DNA from: Fallopia convolvulus
Taxonomy: Eukaryota > Streptophyta > Magnoliopsida > Caryophyllales > Polygonaceae
Direction of reading: 5' to 3'
Length of the DNA stretch: 64,000 nucleotides
NCBI GenBank assembly: GCA_964016875.1
Contig: OZ024724.1
Location: forward strand, 31,023,786 to 31,087,785
The notes beneath the pieces are model-generated. The model did not search any database and was not told the DNA's origin. It worked only from the letters and a program-made list of their open reading frames with translations. The position numbers and the translations under genes were made by a program. Shown here piece by piece: positions 1 to 11,457 of this stretch. Within the stretch, counting starts at the first letter, position 1. Every line of letters starts with the position of its first letter.

Positions 1-3000
1 AATATTCGCGATATTCCAAGCTTTTTATAATATAATATTTATTATCAAATATTAAATAGGAGAATTTCTAAATATCAAATGAACCTCTATTATTTTCTCT
101 ATTATTTTCTTTTCTTACCAAGAAATTAAAATAGATAAAATTTGTATAAAATAACTTGAGAGGCTTAGATTATTAAAGTGAGGTAAATCAATAAAAAGAA
201 TATTAAATAAAAATAATGTCCTTTGGCAATTTAATTTATTCTAGGAAATAATTTACATAAGAGCCTAGAAAATTAAATACAAGTTTTGCAAGAAGAATGC
301 AAGAGCCGGTATTTGAACCCGAGACCTCTTGCACTCTACCCCCACACGCCCCTCTCTATTTCCCACGAGACCTCATGGAAGTGACGTTGATTCAAATTTA
401 GCCATTGCATGTATTCTCCACCTCCTCTTTGCTTGTTGACCACCCTAGTGACCTCACACTTCATCACCATGGAAGAAGCACAAGTGTGACCAATGCATGG
501 TCTTCTCCTTCTCCTCCATTGGACATCCACCATTGCCATGGATTGAAGACCTCCTCAATTTGTCTATAAGAGCCCTCTCTCAAGCATTCATTCAAACTTT
601 TGCTCTCTCTTCTACTCCTTCTAGCAATTGCTCTCTAAATCATCAAAAAAATCAGCACCTTACAAGTAGAAACTCTCCATAAAAATACCACAAAAACACC
701 ATTCAATTTCCTCCTTCTCTTCTCCTTGGAGCCGCCGGACCACCACCCCTTCTGGAGCACCAACGACGACGTCGCTGCCCTCCTCGCGCCGCCGCCTGCC
801 CTCGCCGGACCTTGGACGCGCCGCCCCTACTCGCCGGCCCTCCTCCCCTGTCTTCTTCTCCTGTGTTCTGTTTTACAGAATACCAAAAAGTATAAAAATT
901 TCTATCCTATTTTACTTATCTAATTTATGTTTTTATAAATTTTACAAGGTTATAAATTATTGGAAAGTATTATAGGAAAATAAGAAATAAAAATATACTA
1001 GTAAGATCTTATTAGTTAAAAGCTAGAAACAAATTGTTTTACTATGGTAACTTAAGCTAAATAAAAATAAGTAGATATATTCATGATTTTATTACATGCA
1101 TGCTATTGCAAGATATAAATAGATGTTATAAAATAAATATAATATGTAAGGTCTATATTTAGTATCATTCCACCTTAGATCAAATACGAATCTAGGAATT
1201 TTATGCATGTCTTATACAAGAAGACGATATCATATTATGACCTTATAAATCAAAAGATGATTAATTAAAAACAATATCATCTTTATATATTTGTTCTTAC
1301 AAATTTTCTAGTAAAGAAAAATCATTGCATGGCCTAATCTATAAAAGATATAGGATTTATAAAGTTGAGTGAATATAAGGAATTTAGAATAAAATATTTA
1401 TTCAATATAAACTTAGCATATCTTTTTATAGGAGGAATATATTACAAGATGTTAGCTATTATGTAGGATATAATAAAATATTATATCATTAGCATATGAG
1501 TTTAAGTTATAGAATATGTTGGAGATCTAAAAAACTATAGTTTGACTTAGACAACAATCTCATAAAAATATGCTACTACTAAACAAAATATTACTAGAGC
1601 TATCTATATAAGAATATAAGTTGGTTAATGAACTTCCAAGTGTAGAGAATTATTAAAAGGCCTAAGTTCAAGATTTAATATATATATATACCAAGTATGA
1701 CATTATAATAAACCTAGTAGGTGGTATAGCATACAGTTAACTTGCTTGGAAAGAAAGCAACTAAATATAGAAAAGATTCTATGTTAGGAATTACAATATC
1801 ATAATATATAAATATGATCAAAGATATTTTTATGAGCCTCATTATATAAAAAGGGGGTTATGGAATAGAATAAATAAGATTAATCTAAATTAAAAGTAGT
1901 TTAGGCAAGTTACCTTATAAGGAAAAGTAGAAATTTCTAATTAAGGAAAACTTCCTAGTAAAAAGGATTATTTAATAATTATTTTAATAGAGTTTTTTCG
2001 GAATAATAAGGATATTACAAAATCAAAATAATAATAAAGGAATATTATTATTTTAAAGAAAATAACTTTCTAAATTATTATTATAATAATTTAAAAATTC
2101 AAATCCTCTTATAAAAACATTATAAGAGGTAATCCGAACTTTAGTGGAAAATCGTGTTTTGAGTATTTTCGTAAATTCCTTATCGATAGGTCGGAATACT
2201 CGTTCGTAGCAAGGAATCGCTTAAGTTTCGTCAAAGCTCGTTTGCTAGAACTCGTTGCACTAAGGCAAGTGGAATTTCCCCTTGCAACCTTTATACTTCA
2301 TTCCGTAAAGATTCTCGATGTTGGGAACAACTTGTATGCTTAAATAAAAATGAACCTAGGAAAATATCGATTGCTAGAAATAACGACCATTGTTAGCACA
2401 GTTGTATTTTGCGCCAATATCCTTTGTGATATTGGAGCTTTTGTACTTGTTCTTGATATCAATATAGCTTTTACCAATCTCAAAAAAAAGTTTTATATTC
2501 CTTGTTAGGATTATATATGCTAGTGTGTGTGTTCTCTTGATTGATGACAATCTCGTTCAGAGATTTGCGTTGAATAAACTAGAAGGGGGTGCGGGTTAGT
2601 CCACACCTCTATATAATCTTACTAAGTCGTACGTCCATACGACTTTCGGGATCATGATCTCCATCCGCTCCGATTGCAAGGAGGGACTGTGCGCACTCCA
2701 GCTAAGTGCCGGGGAATTGAAGTTCTCCTTCGGGTGGCTCGGATTATCCGTGTCCCACCACTCTCTATTAAAAATCATTAACAAGATTGAATATCTTTCG
2801 TCACTATGTAAGATAAGTGCGAATGCACATTTATGATACCAAAACCGGATCGGTCTCAAATGATCGTTCCGGCTCTCGGTCCGCCCAAAGCGCGAGAGGT
2901 TTTCACTTGTATGAATTAATAAATGTTCCCAACATTCTTTTGAAATCCTAGAGAAGTCTACAATCTAGTAGTTCTTCTATCGCTTTTCGAGTTATCTTTG

Positions 3001-3559
3001 CCTAAGATATACTCTTCTTTGAACCATTAAAGCTCCACATAAACAAGCCTTATCGTATAGCCTCATCGTAAACACAACCCGTTTATCTCTTTCGACAACA
3101 ATTAGAAGTTACCGAATTTACCCTCGGGAAGTTCCATTCCCGCTTGCTTAGTCTCTTAGACTAATTCTTCTTTTCCGCATGTTTGCCTGGCATTCTATCG
3201 CCCCTCGCGAATTATGTCAGAATCTAGGAATCCCCACAAGGCGTGAAGTGAAGTGAAGACGAAGGAAGAACAAGGATTTTCAAGATGTACTTCGTATATC
3301 ATTTTGTTTTTAGTTTCAATATGTTTCAAGGACAAGCTAGCTTCGCATTTAAATTTCCGAACAACCTTATATTTGACAACGATGTAAGATGTTTTGTAAG
3401 AACCAAGTCTCCCTCAGGAGAACCTTTTCTCATTATGTATTATGTTTTATTCCGCATTTTAATTGTTCTATATCATTTTAAAAGTCTTGGGTGACTTTAG
3501 ACTATAAAGTCTGAGGTCACTGGCGGTAATACCCAGTGTTGTAAAATAGGGGTGTTACA
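1..3559 (+). mobile_element. 5' LTR of Tekay-like Ty3/gypsy element C
   Basis: The right end reads GGGGTGTTACA and is followed after four bases by a tRNA-Met primer site. The whole segment is matched in reverse orientation by the solo LTR at 33321-37900, which confirms the family. The left boundary is at or just outside the window edge. A likely TATA box (TCTATAAG) lies at 563-570, followed by a CT-rich leader and a GC-rich island at about 720-870 that contrasts with the AT-rich surroundings. The short ORFs in it look like leader translations, not genes. The lineage call rests on LTR length, the TGTAA...GGGGTGTTACA ends and the primer type; no pol is present to confirm it. Confidence 0.85.
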
Positions 3560-3563
3560 ATTG

Positions 3564-3580
3564 TGGTATCAGAGTCAAAC
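3564..3580 (+). other. Primer binding site of element C (tRNA-Met type)
   Basis: TGGTATCAGAGTCAAAC begins four bases after the LTR end. The first 11 bases match the initiator tRNA-Met complement used by many plant retroelements. Confidence 0.85.
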
Positions 3581-4186
3581 GTTTTTGTTGTAAAACCGAA
3601 AAGTTTTAAAACCGAGAATTTTCGAAAATCAAAAACTTTTAAAACCTTAACTTTTACTTCCGCTATTTAGGACTTCCAATTTTAGAAGATCTTCTTCTTT
3701 ACTCTTTTAAAAGAAAACCTAGGAATAGTACCCTTCCATATTCGAATTCCTAGCTAAGAAAATGTTTCCCGAAAATATTAGAAACCTTAAATAGCAAATA
3801 CTTAGTTCTAGAACTAACTAATTTTTTCTCAAAAATCTTTTTCTATCTTTTGAAAAACTTAGGTGGTATGAACTTTTCTTATCAATAATGTAAGTGTTCC
3901 TTTAGGAAACTTATAACTAGAACCTTATACCTTCACCTTAGAAAACTTATACTCTCACATTAGAAAACTTGTTTAGTCACCCAACACTTATTTCCTAAAA
4001 ATCATACATGATAGACAAGAAAACATTGGGTTCTTAAATAGGACCAAGAAAATGAAAAACATAAAGTAAAGTTTTAATATAATACTTTTCAAGATTTTGA
4101 CTTCGTTCACTACGTCTTCCTTTCATAGAAACTAAGGAGGTTCTATAATAACGCCTTTTCTTTTTCTTTCTTTCCTCAGAAAAACC
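3581..4186 (+). other. Untranslated leader of element C
   Basis: AT-rich sequence between the primer site and the first ORF. I see no coding potential or recognisable sub-feature. Confidence 0.6.
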
Positions 4187-5326
4187 ATGGCTAGCCCGAA
4201 CAACAACTACCTTGGAAACCCTGTCAACGGAGCCAACTTCAGGATGCAAGCCCCGAACCCGTACTTTCCCTATATTGACGAGGATGGTCACCTCGGGGTC
4301 AATATGGAAATTGACCAAGTCGGGGAGCCGTGAGAGGAGTCGGAAGAAGATCCCGAGGAAGACCCTAACCTTCCCATAGAGCTACTGGAAGATGATCCAG
4401 CACCCGTCAATTTGCCCCCATCCCCCGTGTACGAGCCCGAGGACTACCCCTCGGAAGATGAGGAGATGGCACCGGGTTATGAACCCAAAGATTTCTTCGA
4501 CGAGGAGAACGAGGAGTTGGTGCCCGAGTACCAACAAGATGGGAACATACCCGAACATGATTTTGAGCATGGGGAAGAGGATGAGTTTGATGATGAGGAG
4601 TTAGAGCTACTGTGGCAGGCACAGGCAGATTGGGACGCTATGAACGAAGCGTCGGAAGAAGAAGACGAAGACGGGGTGGTAATTGACCCAGAAACACCAC
4701 CACCACCACCGCCGCCAGCGAGTCCCGAGTGGGAATATGTTCCTCCGGCCCCGATGCCCCCTATGATCGAAGTCCCGAGAGTCATGCCGAGAATGGAGGT
4801 TGTCTCACCTCCACGGGCGTCCGAGCCCGAAGGGCCAATGCCGCCAATGAGACATTTCTGGTGTCACGAGGACGAGGAGCTTTTACGGCAGCTCCAATCC
4901 ATGAATGTCGATCACTCCGAGGAGAGACGCTTTGGGCCGCCCTCTCTATTTGAGCGGGCAAGACAAGCACCTAGGGATGTGCAGATGGAAGGATTCACCA
5001 CTTGGATGGAGGGGGAATCTTCCAACCGCGAGGCTCGCCAGCCCTTGGTCAACGCTCCCACACCATCCAGTGTTGTACCCACCAGAAGTTGGAGCGTGAA
5101 CCGTGGCCTGCTTCAGAGCCACCAAAGAGAGTGGATCATGGAGACGGAAAGGGAGCGAGAGGAAAGGCTCCAACATCGGATCTGCATTGCTGAGCTTCAA
5201 GCCCGAGGAAACCGTCATAGTCGCAGGATCGAGCAGGCCAACCTACTCCTCAACAATGACACTGGGCTCATAGACGATACTCTTTTCGAGGAAGGATTCC
5301 TCGACACTTACACCGACCGTGTCTAG
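4187..5326 (+). pseudogene. Uncharacterised pre-gag ORF of element C (one in-frame stop)
   Basis: An ATG at 4187 opens a frame of 379 codons broken only by a TGA at 4331-4333. The protein begins MASPNNNYLG, becomes strongly acidic (residues about 45-160, rich in Glu/Asp), has a seven-proline run near residue 170, then a Pro/Met/Arg-rich stretch, and ends in a charged, probably helical region (REREERLQHR near residue 325). It has no zinc knuckle, no gag core and no transmembrane segment. It sits between the primer site and the true gag start at 5579, the place where Ogre/Tat elements carry an extra ORF1; here the LTRs look Tekay-like instead. Function unknown. The long open frame shows it was coding until recently. 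Confidence 0.6.
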
Positions 5327-5578
5327 TTCCTTAGCTTTGTATTTCTCTTTCCAAGAAGTGAGCATAGACCACTTCTTTCCACTTTAATTTTTGCCTTCAG
5401 GAAGTCGAATCGGCTTGTTTTCTTTTTCTAGTTAGAAATGGCTTAAGTTATAAAAGCCTTGTACTCTCTACTATGAATCTATTAATGAAGTTTCTCTTTT
5501 ATCTACTAGAACCTGGTTGTCTAATTATTCTGAATACCACACTAAATTAAAAAGTAGAAACAAACCCAAAACCTTCAG
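5327..5578 (+). other. Spacer between pre-gag ORF and gag of element C
   Basis: Non-coding, T-rich sequence. Nothing recognisable. Confidence 0.5.
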
Positions 5579-5607
5579 ATGGTCAACACAAGAGCCACTA
5601 ATCGCAG
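5579..5607 (+). pseudogene. N-terminal stub of element C gag, cut by element A
   Basis: ATG at 5579 starts MVNTRATNR, which resembles the MVNTR-type gag starts of plant Ty3/gypsy chromoviruses. The frame is interrupted after nine codons by the first base of element A (5608). The rest of the gene is not in the window. Confidence 0.55.
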
Positions 5608-7015
5608 TGATGTCTCTCTATTTGGTGGTGTTTTCATATGTGATTTCCTTTGTAAATAGGTTTCTTTTTCCCCTTTTCTTGTGCGTTTTGTTCCTTTTTA
5701 GCCTAGTTCCCGTATTTCTATGAGATTCGGAGACTACGCACCTTTTATGTGTTTTGTAGGTAATTTGGCATAAATCAAGGATCGATTTGAAGGAGGGTCG
5801 AGACATGGAGCAAAGGCCGAGCTAAATCAGGAAAGAGAGAAGCAAGCCATGAAGAAGAACAAGAGAAGCCAACAAAGAAGAAGGTGGAACGAGGTCAGGA
5901 CCGAGTTGCAACCACGTCGGGCCCGACTTTGAAGTCTCCAACCTCGGACCGAGTTGCACAGTAACTCGGGCCCGAGGTCCTCCGTGTCGGTCCGAGTCGG
6001 TCACCGAACTACTTGGGCTCCAAGGCACGAATTTGTGGACTTCCACTTTTGCCCCTCATCTAATCTATAAAAGGCCCTCTTGTCTTCTAAGAAAGGGTTC
6101 CCACACACACACAAAAAAAGGGGGGTTCCAAGGGAGCCAAGAGGATTCTTGGAGAGCAAGGAGGAAGGAGAGGAGAAGGAAGAGAGAGAGAATCGGCCAA
6201 GGGAGGAAGTCTTGATAGGTTTTGTTGGTAGATTTGCTTTGATTTGCTTTGTTCTTGTGGATTTGAAAACCCTTGATTGGAATTTGTGGATTGCTTTGGA
6301 TTTGAATGAAACTTTGCTTTGTTTTGAGATTGATTATGATGATTGCTTTTCCTTTTGATTTGATTGCTTTCTTTGTTTGTCACATGGAGTAGATCTCCTT
6401 GATCTTGGGTTATGGGGGAAAACCCTAGCTAGGTTTAGGCTAGAAACCCCAATTCCATAGCCTTGAGTGTTTGATCTAAGGAACCCACTCTACATAGAGC
6501 TACAATTCCTTGCGAAAGTTGGGAATCAAGGCTTGAGATTGGCAAAGTAGCGAAAGTGAACATGTGTCAATCTCAAGACCTTGCTTCGAAGGGGATTTCC
6601 CCATGGATCGAGGTGTAGATGTGGTTGGAACGAGGGCGAAAGCACTCGATCCTAGTCCGATCATCACTCATTGCATGAATTGGGGTGGAAAAGCCTTAAT
6701 CTACTAGGGAAGGAACCCAAAAGCCCAAGATCTACTTTTAAAATCTTTGAGTTCGACATCCCCAGCTACCTCGGGCCCGACTTACCCAGTGTCGGTCCCG
6801 ACTTCCTCTTGTCGCCAACCTCGGGCCCGACGTGACCTCAGTGTCGGTCCCGACTGTTTTCTTTGTTTTCCTTTGTTTTATGCTCTCCTTTCTAGCTTCC
6901 TAGTATCTAGGCACATCGATCGAGTAGACTTCCCGAGAGTTCGACACCCACCACGTACTACAACGGGGTCGGGTTATAAATTGTATCTCTTGACCCTCCC
7001 ATCCGAGAGCGATCA
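5608..7015 (+). repeat. 5' LTR of element A
   Basis: Starts TGATGTCTCTC, like element B's TGATGTTCGC, and ends GATCA seven bases before the primer site. The right end may be off by a few bases. It carries four exact copies of the palindrome TCGGGCCCGA. Confidence 0.75.
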
Positions 7016-7021
7016 AAAGAT

Positions 7022-7037
7022 TGGCGCCGTTGCGGGG
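7022..7037 (+). other. Primer binding site of element A (tRNA-Asp type)
   Basis: TGGCGCCGTTGCGGGG is close to the TGGCGCCGTTGCCGGGG site typical of Athila elements. Confidence 0.85.
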
Positions 7038-7166
7038 AAGTCTAAGTGCATTGAGTGCCAATTTGGTGAGTTTCTTGTGTTTTGGTAGTGATTTGGGTGA
7101 GGGAATAGCCCAAACCCTTTGTTTGTTTTTGATTTGTTTTGGTTTGTGTTTTTGTTTCATAGGTGT

Positions 7167-10136
7167 ATGCTAGCTCGTTCCTCCCGAGGAACACTTGAGC
7201 TTGAGTTTGTGAGTGATCCGGAATGTATTCTCAAGGAAGCCCGAAGAAGGAAAAGGATGGCGAATCAAGCTCTCCATGTTGATGAGGAGTTGGCTCAACT
7301 TAGGGCCGAAATGGCTAGATTGCAACTTGAGAGGGACAATCAAGAGGAGGTGGCAAGAAGAGAACGGGAGCAACGGATGAGAGTCGAGGCTCAACTCAAC
7401 GCTCTACCCCGGAATGCACGCCAATACATGCATCCGGAGTTGAGGGTACCCGAGCCGGCTATTGTGCTTCCCGAGGTTGCCAAGAATTTTGAGATCAAGA
7501 CGCAATTCATCTCCCTCATCAAGCGTGATCAATTCGAGGGCCGTCCACATGAGTGTCCCATAGAGCATGTTAAACGATTTGTGGATATGTGTGAGACGAT
7601 CTCCACCGACGAGGAGACATTGGAGTATGTGCTTCTAAAGGCGTTCAAATGGTCACTTGGGGGCAAGGCCACACATTGGCTCGAGAGCCAAGCTCCTAGG
7701 TCAATCACAACTTGGAAGACACTCTATGACGCTTTCTTGATGAAGTTCTTCCCGCCCTCAAAGACAACCGAGTTAAGAAGGAAGATTGCAAGCTTTCAAC
7801 AAGGTCCGAATGAGCCCCTCTTCGAAGCATGGGACCGTTTCAAGGAGATGTTGCGCCAATGTCCTACTCATGGCCAACAACCATATGTGCTTCAAGACAT
7901 CTTTTTCCAAGGCATCAATCCGGTAACGAAGGACAAGCTCAATCTCCACACCGATTGTGGGTTCATAGACTTGACACCGGATCAAGCTTGGGAGCTACTT
8001 GACAAGCTATCCGATTATGAGGCCATGTATGGGGTGAGTCAAGCTATCAAGGAGGTGAAAGTTCAAGGTGAAGGTGCAAGGAAGTTATATGATCCAAAGG
8101 GAGAAGACATTGATAGGGATGTGAAGCTCCAATTCCTTGAAGGTGAAGTGAGCAAGCTGAAGAGGCAAGTCCACTACTACAAGCAAAATGCTAGAGCTTG
8201 TGAGGAGTGCGGATCCTTTGCACATGCTACACAAGTTTGTCCGAATGAGAGCCAAGTGCGCTTGGCCGAGCGAATTGAGGAGGCAAACTATGTTCGAGGA
8301 AATTTCGATGGAAGAGGCAATTTCAACAATGGTGGCAATGGCCGGTGGAACAACGGTCAAGCTCAAGGCTACAACAACAACTTCAACCAAAACGAGCCAA
8401 GGGCGCCACCACCACCATATAGACCACCGGGATTCAATGAGTTACAAACATTTGCTCAAGAGATGAGAGATGGGTTCAAGGAGATGAGGACCCAATTCAA
8501 TGAGTTTGGTGCATGGAGGAGGCAAGTCGACAATCAATTTGCTCAAATTGCGACTCAAGCCCCGAGAGAGAATGGGAGACTTCTGGGCCGACCCGAGGAG
8601 AATCCTCGAGCTCAAAACAATCAAAATGAAGTCCGGGCAATTGGATTGAGAAGTGGCCGAAACCTACCCGAGCCACACGTGCCTAAGAAGAATGAAGAGA
8701 GTCGGACCAACTTACCCAGCAAGTCAGGTCCGACGTTCCCCGAAGTCGTCCCAGCAAGAAGACCGACTCCTTCACCACGGACCGAGGTCGAGAGCAACTC
8801 GGGACCGACGTACACAGACCTCGATCCAACTCCTCTATCCAGGATCGAGATTCACAACATCGGGCCCGACATGGTGCCCAAGTCGGTCCAACCAGGAAAT
8901 GTTGCAAATGAAGTAGGGAAGTCCAAAGAAGTTGATCCAAGCAAGATTCAAGGTGCAACAATTCTTCCATATCCCTCGAAGAAGCCAAAAGATGTTGTTG
9001 AGAACAAGTTCAAGAGGTTTCTCAAACTCTTGCAAGGCTTGAACATCTCTATCCCGTTCACCGATGCATTGAGTGAGATGCCATCTTATGCCAAGTTTTT
9101 AAAAGAGATTTTGAGCAAGAAGAGGTCCATAGTGGAAATGCAAGATGAGGTCAAGACCTTGGAATTACCACAAAAGCTAGGAGATCCCGGTCGCTTTGCT
9201 ATAACCATTGGTGTGGGGTCTCAAAATTTCCAAGCCTTATGTGACCTTGGGGCAAGTGTTTCGGTGATGCCCGCTAGCATTTGGAGAAGAGCAAATTTGG
9301 GTGAAATGGAGCCGGCCGATATGTCCCTAACTATGGCCGACGGTTCCATCATTAAGGCTAAGGGAATATTGGATGACGTTCCGGTGCGAGTTGGAAAGTA
9401 CTTTGTCCCCGATGATTTCGTGATCTTAGACATGCATGAGGATCCCTTGGTCCCAATAATCTTAGGAAGACCATTCTTAGCTACGACAGGGGCAAGCTTT
9501 GATGTCAAGAACGGCAAGGTTTCCTTTGAGATTGGGGAAGAGAAGGTCGATTTTCACTTCAACAAAGCTTTGAACGAGCCGGATGCCTTGGCCATCCTTA
9601 AACTTGAAGAGAGTGCCAAGAGAGAAAGTGAAGAAGTGGAAGTTGCTAGAGAGGTCGTTGTGTTAAGGAGTGATGAAAGCTTCAATGAACAAATACAAGT
9701 AAGGGAGTTGTTGGAGCAACTCAAGGATCCAAATGAGTCAACAATCAATGCTAGCCCAAGAAGAGATGAAGAGTATCCTTGCTTATATCCTTTTAATGTT
9801 GGTGAAGACCACAATTCTTCCCAAAATTTTGATTCCTACATTTGCTTGAGTGATTTGAACGATGACTTAGGAGACTCCTACATTTGCCTTAGTGATTTAA
9901 AAGATGAATTGGTAGAATCTCCTAGGAATACTTTGGATAACTATGGTGTAGGAAGAGAAAAACATGATGGAGCAAGTAAGGAGGAGAAATCTCATCCGTT
10001 GGAGGAGTATGATGAGATAGGCCCGAGATCGGAGAGCCATGCCTATGTAAACCATCGTTGGTGGTTTTATGGGTATGAAGGTAATGGGAATGGGCATAAC
10101 AATGGCGAGCAATTCACCGTGTTTCACCCGCCATAA
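7167..10136 (+). CDS. Athila-type Gag-protease polyprotein of element A
   Basis: An intact 989-residue ORF. I chose the ATG at 7167 (MLARSSRG) because it follows a TTTCATAG acceptor-like site and the upstream extension is a run of Phe/Leu from leader DNA. Order: coiled coil about 35-80; Ty3/gypsy gag core about 105-290 (FEIKTQFISL, WETW-like motifs, FFQGIN); CX2CX4HX4C zinc knuckle near 344-357 (CEECGSFAHATQVC); variable Pro-rich linker about 480-600; aspartic protease about 660-790 with CDLGAS near 691 and ILGRPFLAT. DLGAS is the usual Athila active-site form. Beyond the protease comes an acidic tail that ends GEQFTVFHPP. No RT or integrase follows, so the element depends on a partner for replication. 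Gag and protease would assemble particles and mature them. Confidence 0.9.
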   Translation: MLARSSRGTLELEFVSDPECILKEARRRKRMANQALHVDEELAQLRAEMARLQLERDNQEEVARREREQRMRVEAQLNALPRNARQYMHPELRVPEPAIVLPEVAKNFEIKTQFISLIKRDQFEGRPHECPIEHVKRFVDMCETISTDEETLEYVLLKAFKWSLGGKATHWLESQAPRSITTWKTLYDAFLMKFFPPSKTTELRRKIASFQQGPNEPLFEAWDRFKEMLRQCPTHGQQPYVLQDIFFQGINPVTKDKLNLHTDCGFIDLTPDQAWELLDKLSDYEAMYGVSQAIKEVKVQGEGARKLYDPKGEDIDRDVKLQFLEGEVSKLKRQVHYYKQNARACEECGSFAHATQVCPNESQVRLAERIEEANYVRGNFDGRGNFNNGGNGRWNNGQAQGYNNNFNQNEPRAPPPPYRPPGFNELQTFAQEMRDGFKEMRTQFNEFGAWRRQVDNQFAQIATQAPRENGRLLGRPEENPRAQNNQNEVRAIGLRSGRNLPEPHVPKKNEESRTNLPSKSGPTFPEVVPARRPTPSPRTEVESNSGPTYTDLDPTPLSRIEIHNIGPDMVPKSVQPGNVANEVGKSKEVDPSKIQGATILPYPSKKPKDVVENKFKRFLKLLQGLNISIPFTDALSEMPSYAKFLKEILSKKRSIVEMQDEVKTLELPQKLGDPGRFAITIGVGSQNFQALCDLGASVSVMPASIWRRANLGEMEPADMSLTMADGSIIKAKGILDDVPVRVGKYFVPDDFVILDMHEDPLVPIILGRPFLATTGASFDVKNGKVSFEIGEEKVDFHFNKALNEPDALAILKLEESAKRESEEVEVAREVVVLRSDESFNEQIQVRELLEQLKDPNESTINASPRRDEEYPCLYPFNVGEDHNSSQNFDSYICLSDLNDDLGDSYICLSDLKDELVESPRNTLDNYGVGREKHDGASKEEKSHPLEEYDEIGPRSESHAYVNHRWWFYGYEGNGNGHNNGEQFTVFHPP

Positions 10137-10520
10137 GGTTGAGGTTAGGAAGTCAAGCTAGTGACTCTAAACGAGCGCTTCTCGGGAGGCAACCCGAGCT
10201 AGTAGCTTTCTTTTCGTAATTTTAGTTTGATTTTCTTAGTTTAGCTTAGCTTTTCTCTAACCAATCCCTATCTAGTGTTTTGTGGATTTATGGTGTTGTG
10301 CATCCTTCAAAGTGGTGTAGGATTTGAGGTGAAATATTTAAATGGAAATATGGGAAAGAAGTTGCATGAGGATGGAGTAAAATTGGCGACCCGAATACTC
10401 TCACATCGAGCCCAGGTAAGCCGGGCCCGACATAGGGACGTCGGTCCATGAAGTCGGTCCAACTCGATTCGACTAGTTGGAATGCCAATTTTGCCCTTGA
10501 CCTAATTTGTCCCTTTCCCC
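10137..10520 (+). other. Post-pol non-coding segment of element A
   Basis: Contains GCGCTTCTCGGGAGGCAACC, a landmark that in full-length Athila elements lies just after the integrase, and two copies of the family motif near 10421. No gene. Confidence 0.6.
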
Positions 10521-11457
10521 CATTAAATACTAACCCCCACCTACCTATCATCTTCATATCAACTACCATTCCCAAAATACAACCCCTCTCCCTCAAAAAC
10601 TCTCAAAGTCGGCCGCCCCTACCCTCACCATACTCGATCCACATCCATCCCACTTCATCTCGTTCCAACCACAAAAAGGCCTCCCAAACCCGAATCCAAG
10701 TAGAAATCTCAAGTTCAATATAGTCCTTCGTCCCCCATTAGATCTAGATCTAGGAAATTTGAGTTCTAAGTTGCCTATTTGTTTAAAAGTTCAATACTCT
10801 TCGAATCCGGTATGTGTTACTCGATCTCTACTTATTTCTTTGAAAATTTTGTGCTTTCATTGCGTAGATTGAGTAATGCCATGTTTGATTTAGAGCTTGA
10901 GCTTGAGCATCAATGGTGGATTTGCATGATTTGTGAAATTGAGCTTTAAAGTTGTTTATGCATGATTAGATCCATTTAGAACTTCGATTAGGGATGTTTG
11001 GTGGTTGAATTTGAAATTTAAGTGCATGATAGAGTGATTTGGGTTGATTTGAGGCTAGAAGTCGAAGCATGAACTAGGTCGAGATCGACGTGCCCAGGAG
11101 AGTCGGGCCCGAGGTGTGAAAGTCAGTCCAACATGTCGGACCGAGGTTGAGTAAGTCAGGCCCGACATAGGCTGGAAGTCGATCCTTGTTGTTTTTTCTC
11201 TCTTCTTGTGATATCATGTGGATTCATGTGTTTAATTGTTGGCTATAGCCTAATCATGATGTAGAATGATCATTTGCTTAGCTATTGTTAGAAGATGTCC
11301 ATGATGATTTATGTTGGATTGAGATGCATGTGAGTCTAGAGACTAAGTATGGGGTTCCCTTTGTGTTGAAATGTTGTTGTGTGTTGATGATTGCTTTTGT
11401 TGAGTTGTATGGAGTTTATCTTGGATCCTTTTGTTTGGTTGGATGTGTGTAGGTACC
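10521..11457 (+). promoter_or_regulatory. Internal promoter and leader intron before the ATHILA ORF (element A)
   Basis: A TATA-like CATTAAATAC at 10521-10530 is followed by a CT/CA-rich leader, a donor CCG|GTATGTG at 10809/10810, and an acceptor TGTGTAG at 11452 placed five bases before the ATG at 11458. Element B has the same arrangement at 15681-16532, with an intron of similar size (611 versus 643 bp) and different sequence, which supports the prediction. Confidence 0.55.

Noticed and set aside
726..923. Small proline-rich gene
   Set aside because: Lies within the LTR leader of element C, is not conserved in the second LTR copy, and has no family features.
4477..4785. Ser/Gly-rich minus-strand ORF
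   Set aside because: It is the complement of the acidic, proline-rich pre-gag ORF and reflects GAG/GAA and CCA runs.
9237..9260. DLGAS instead of DTGA as evidence of a dead protease
   Set aside because: DLGAS is the usual form in Athila proteases.
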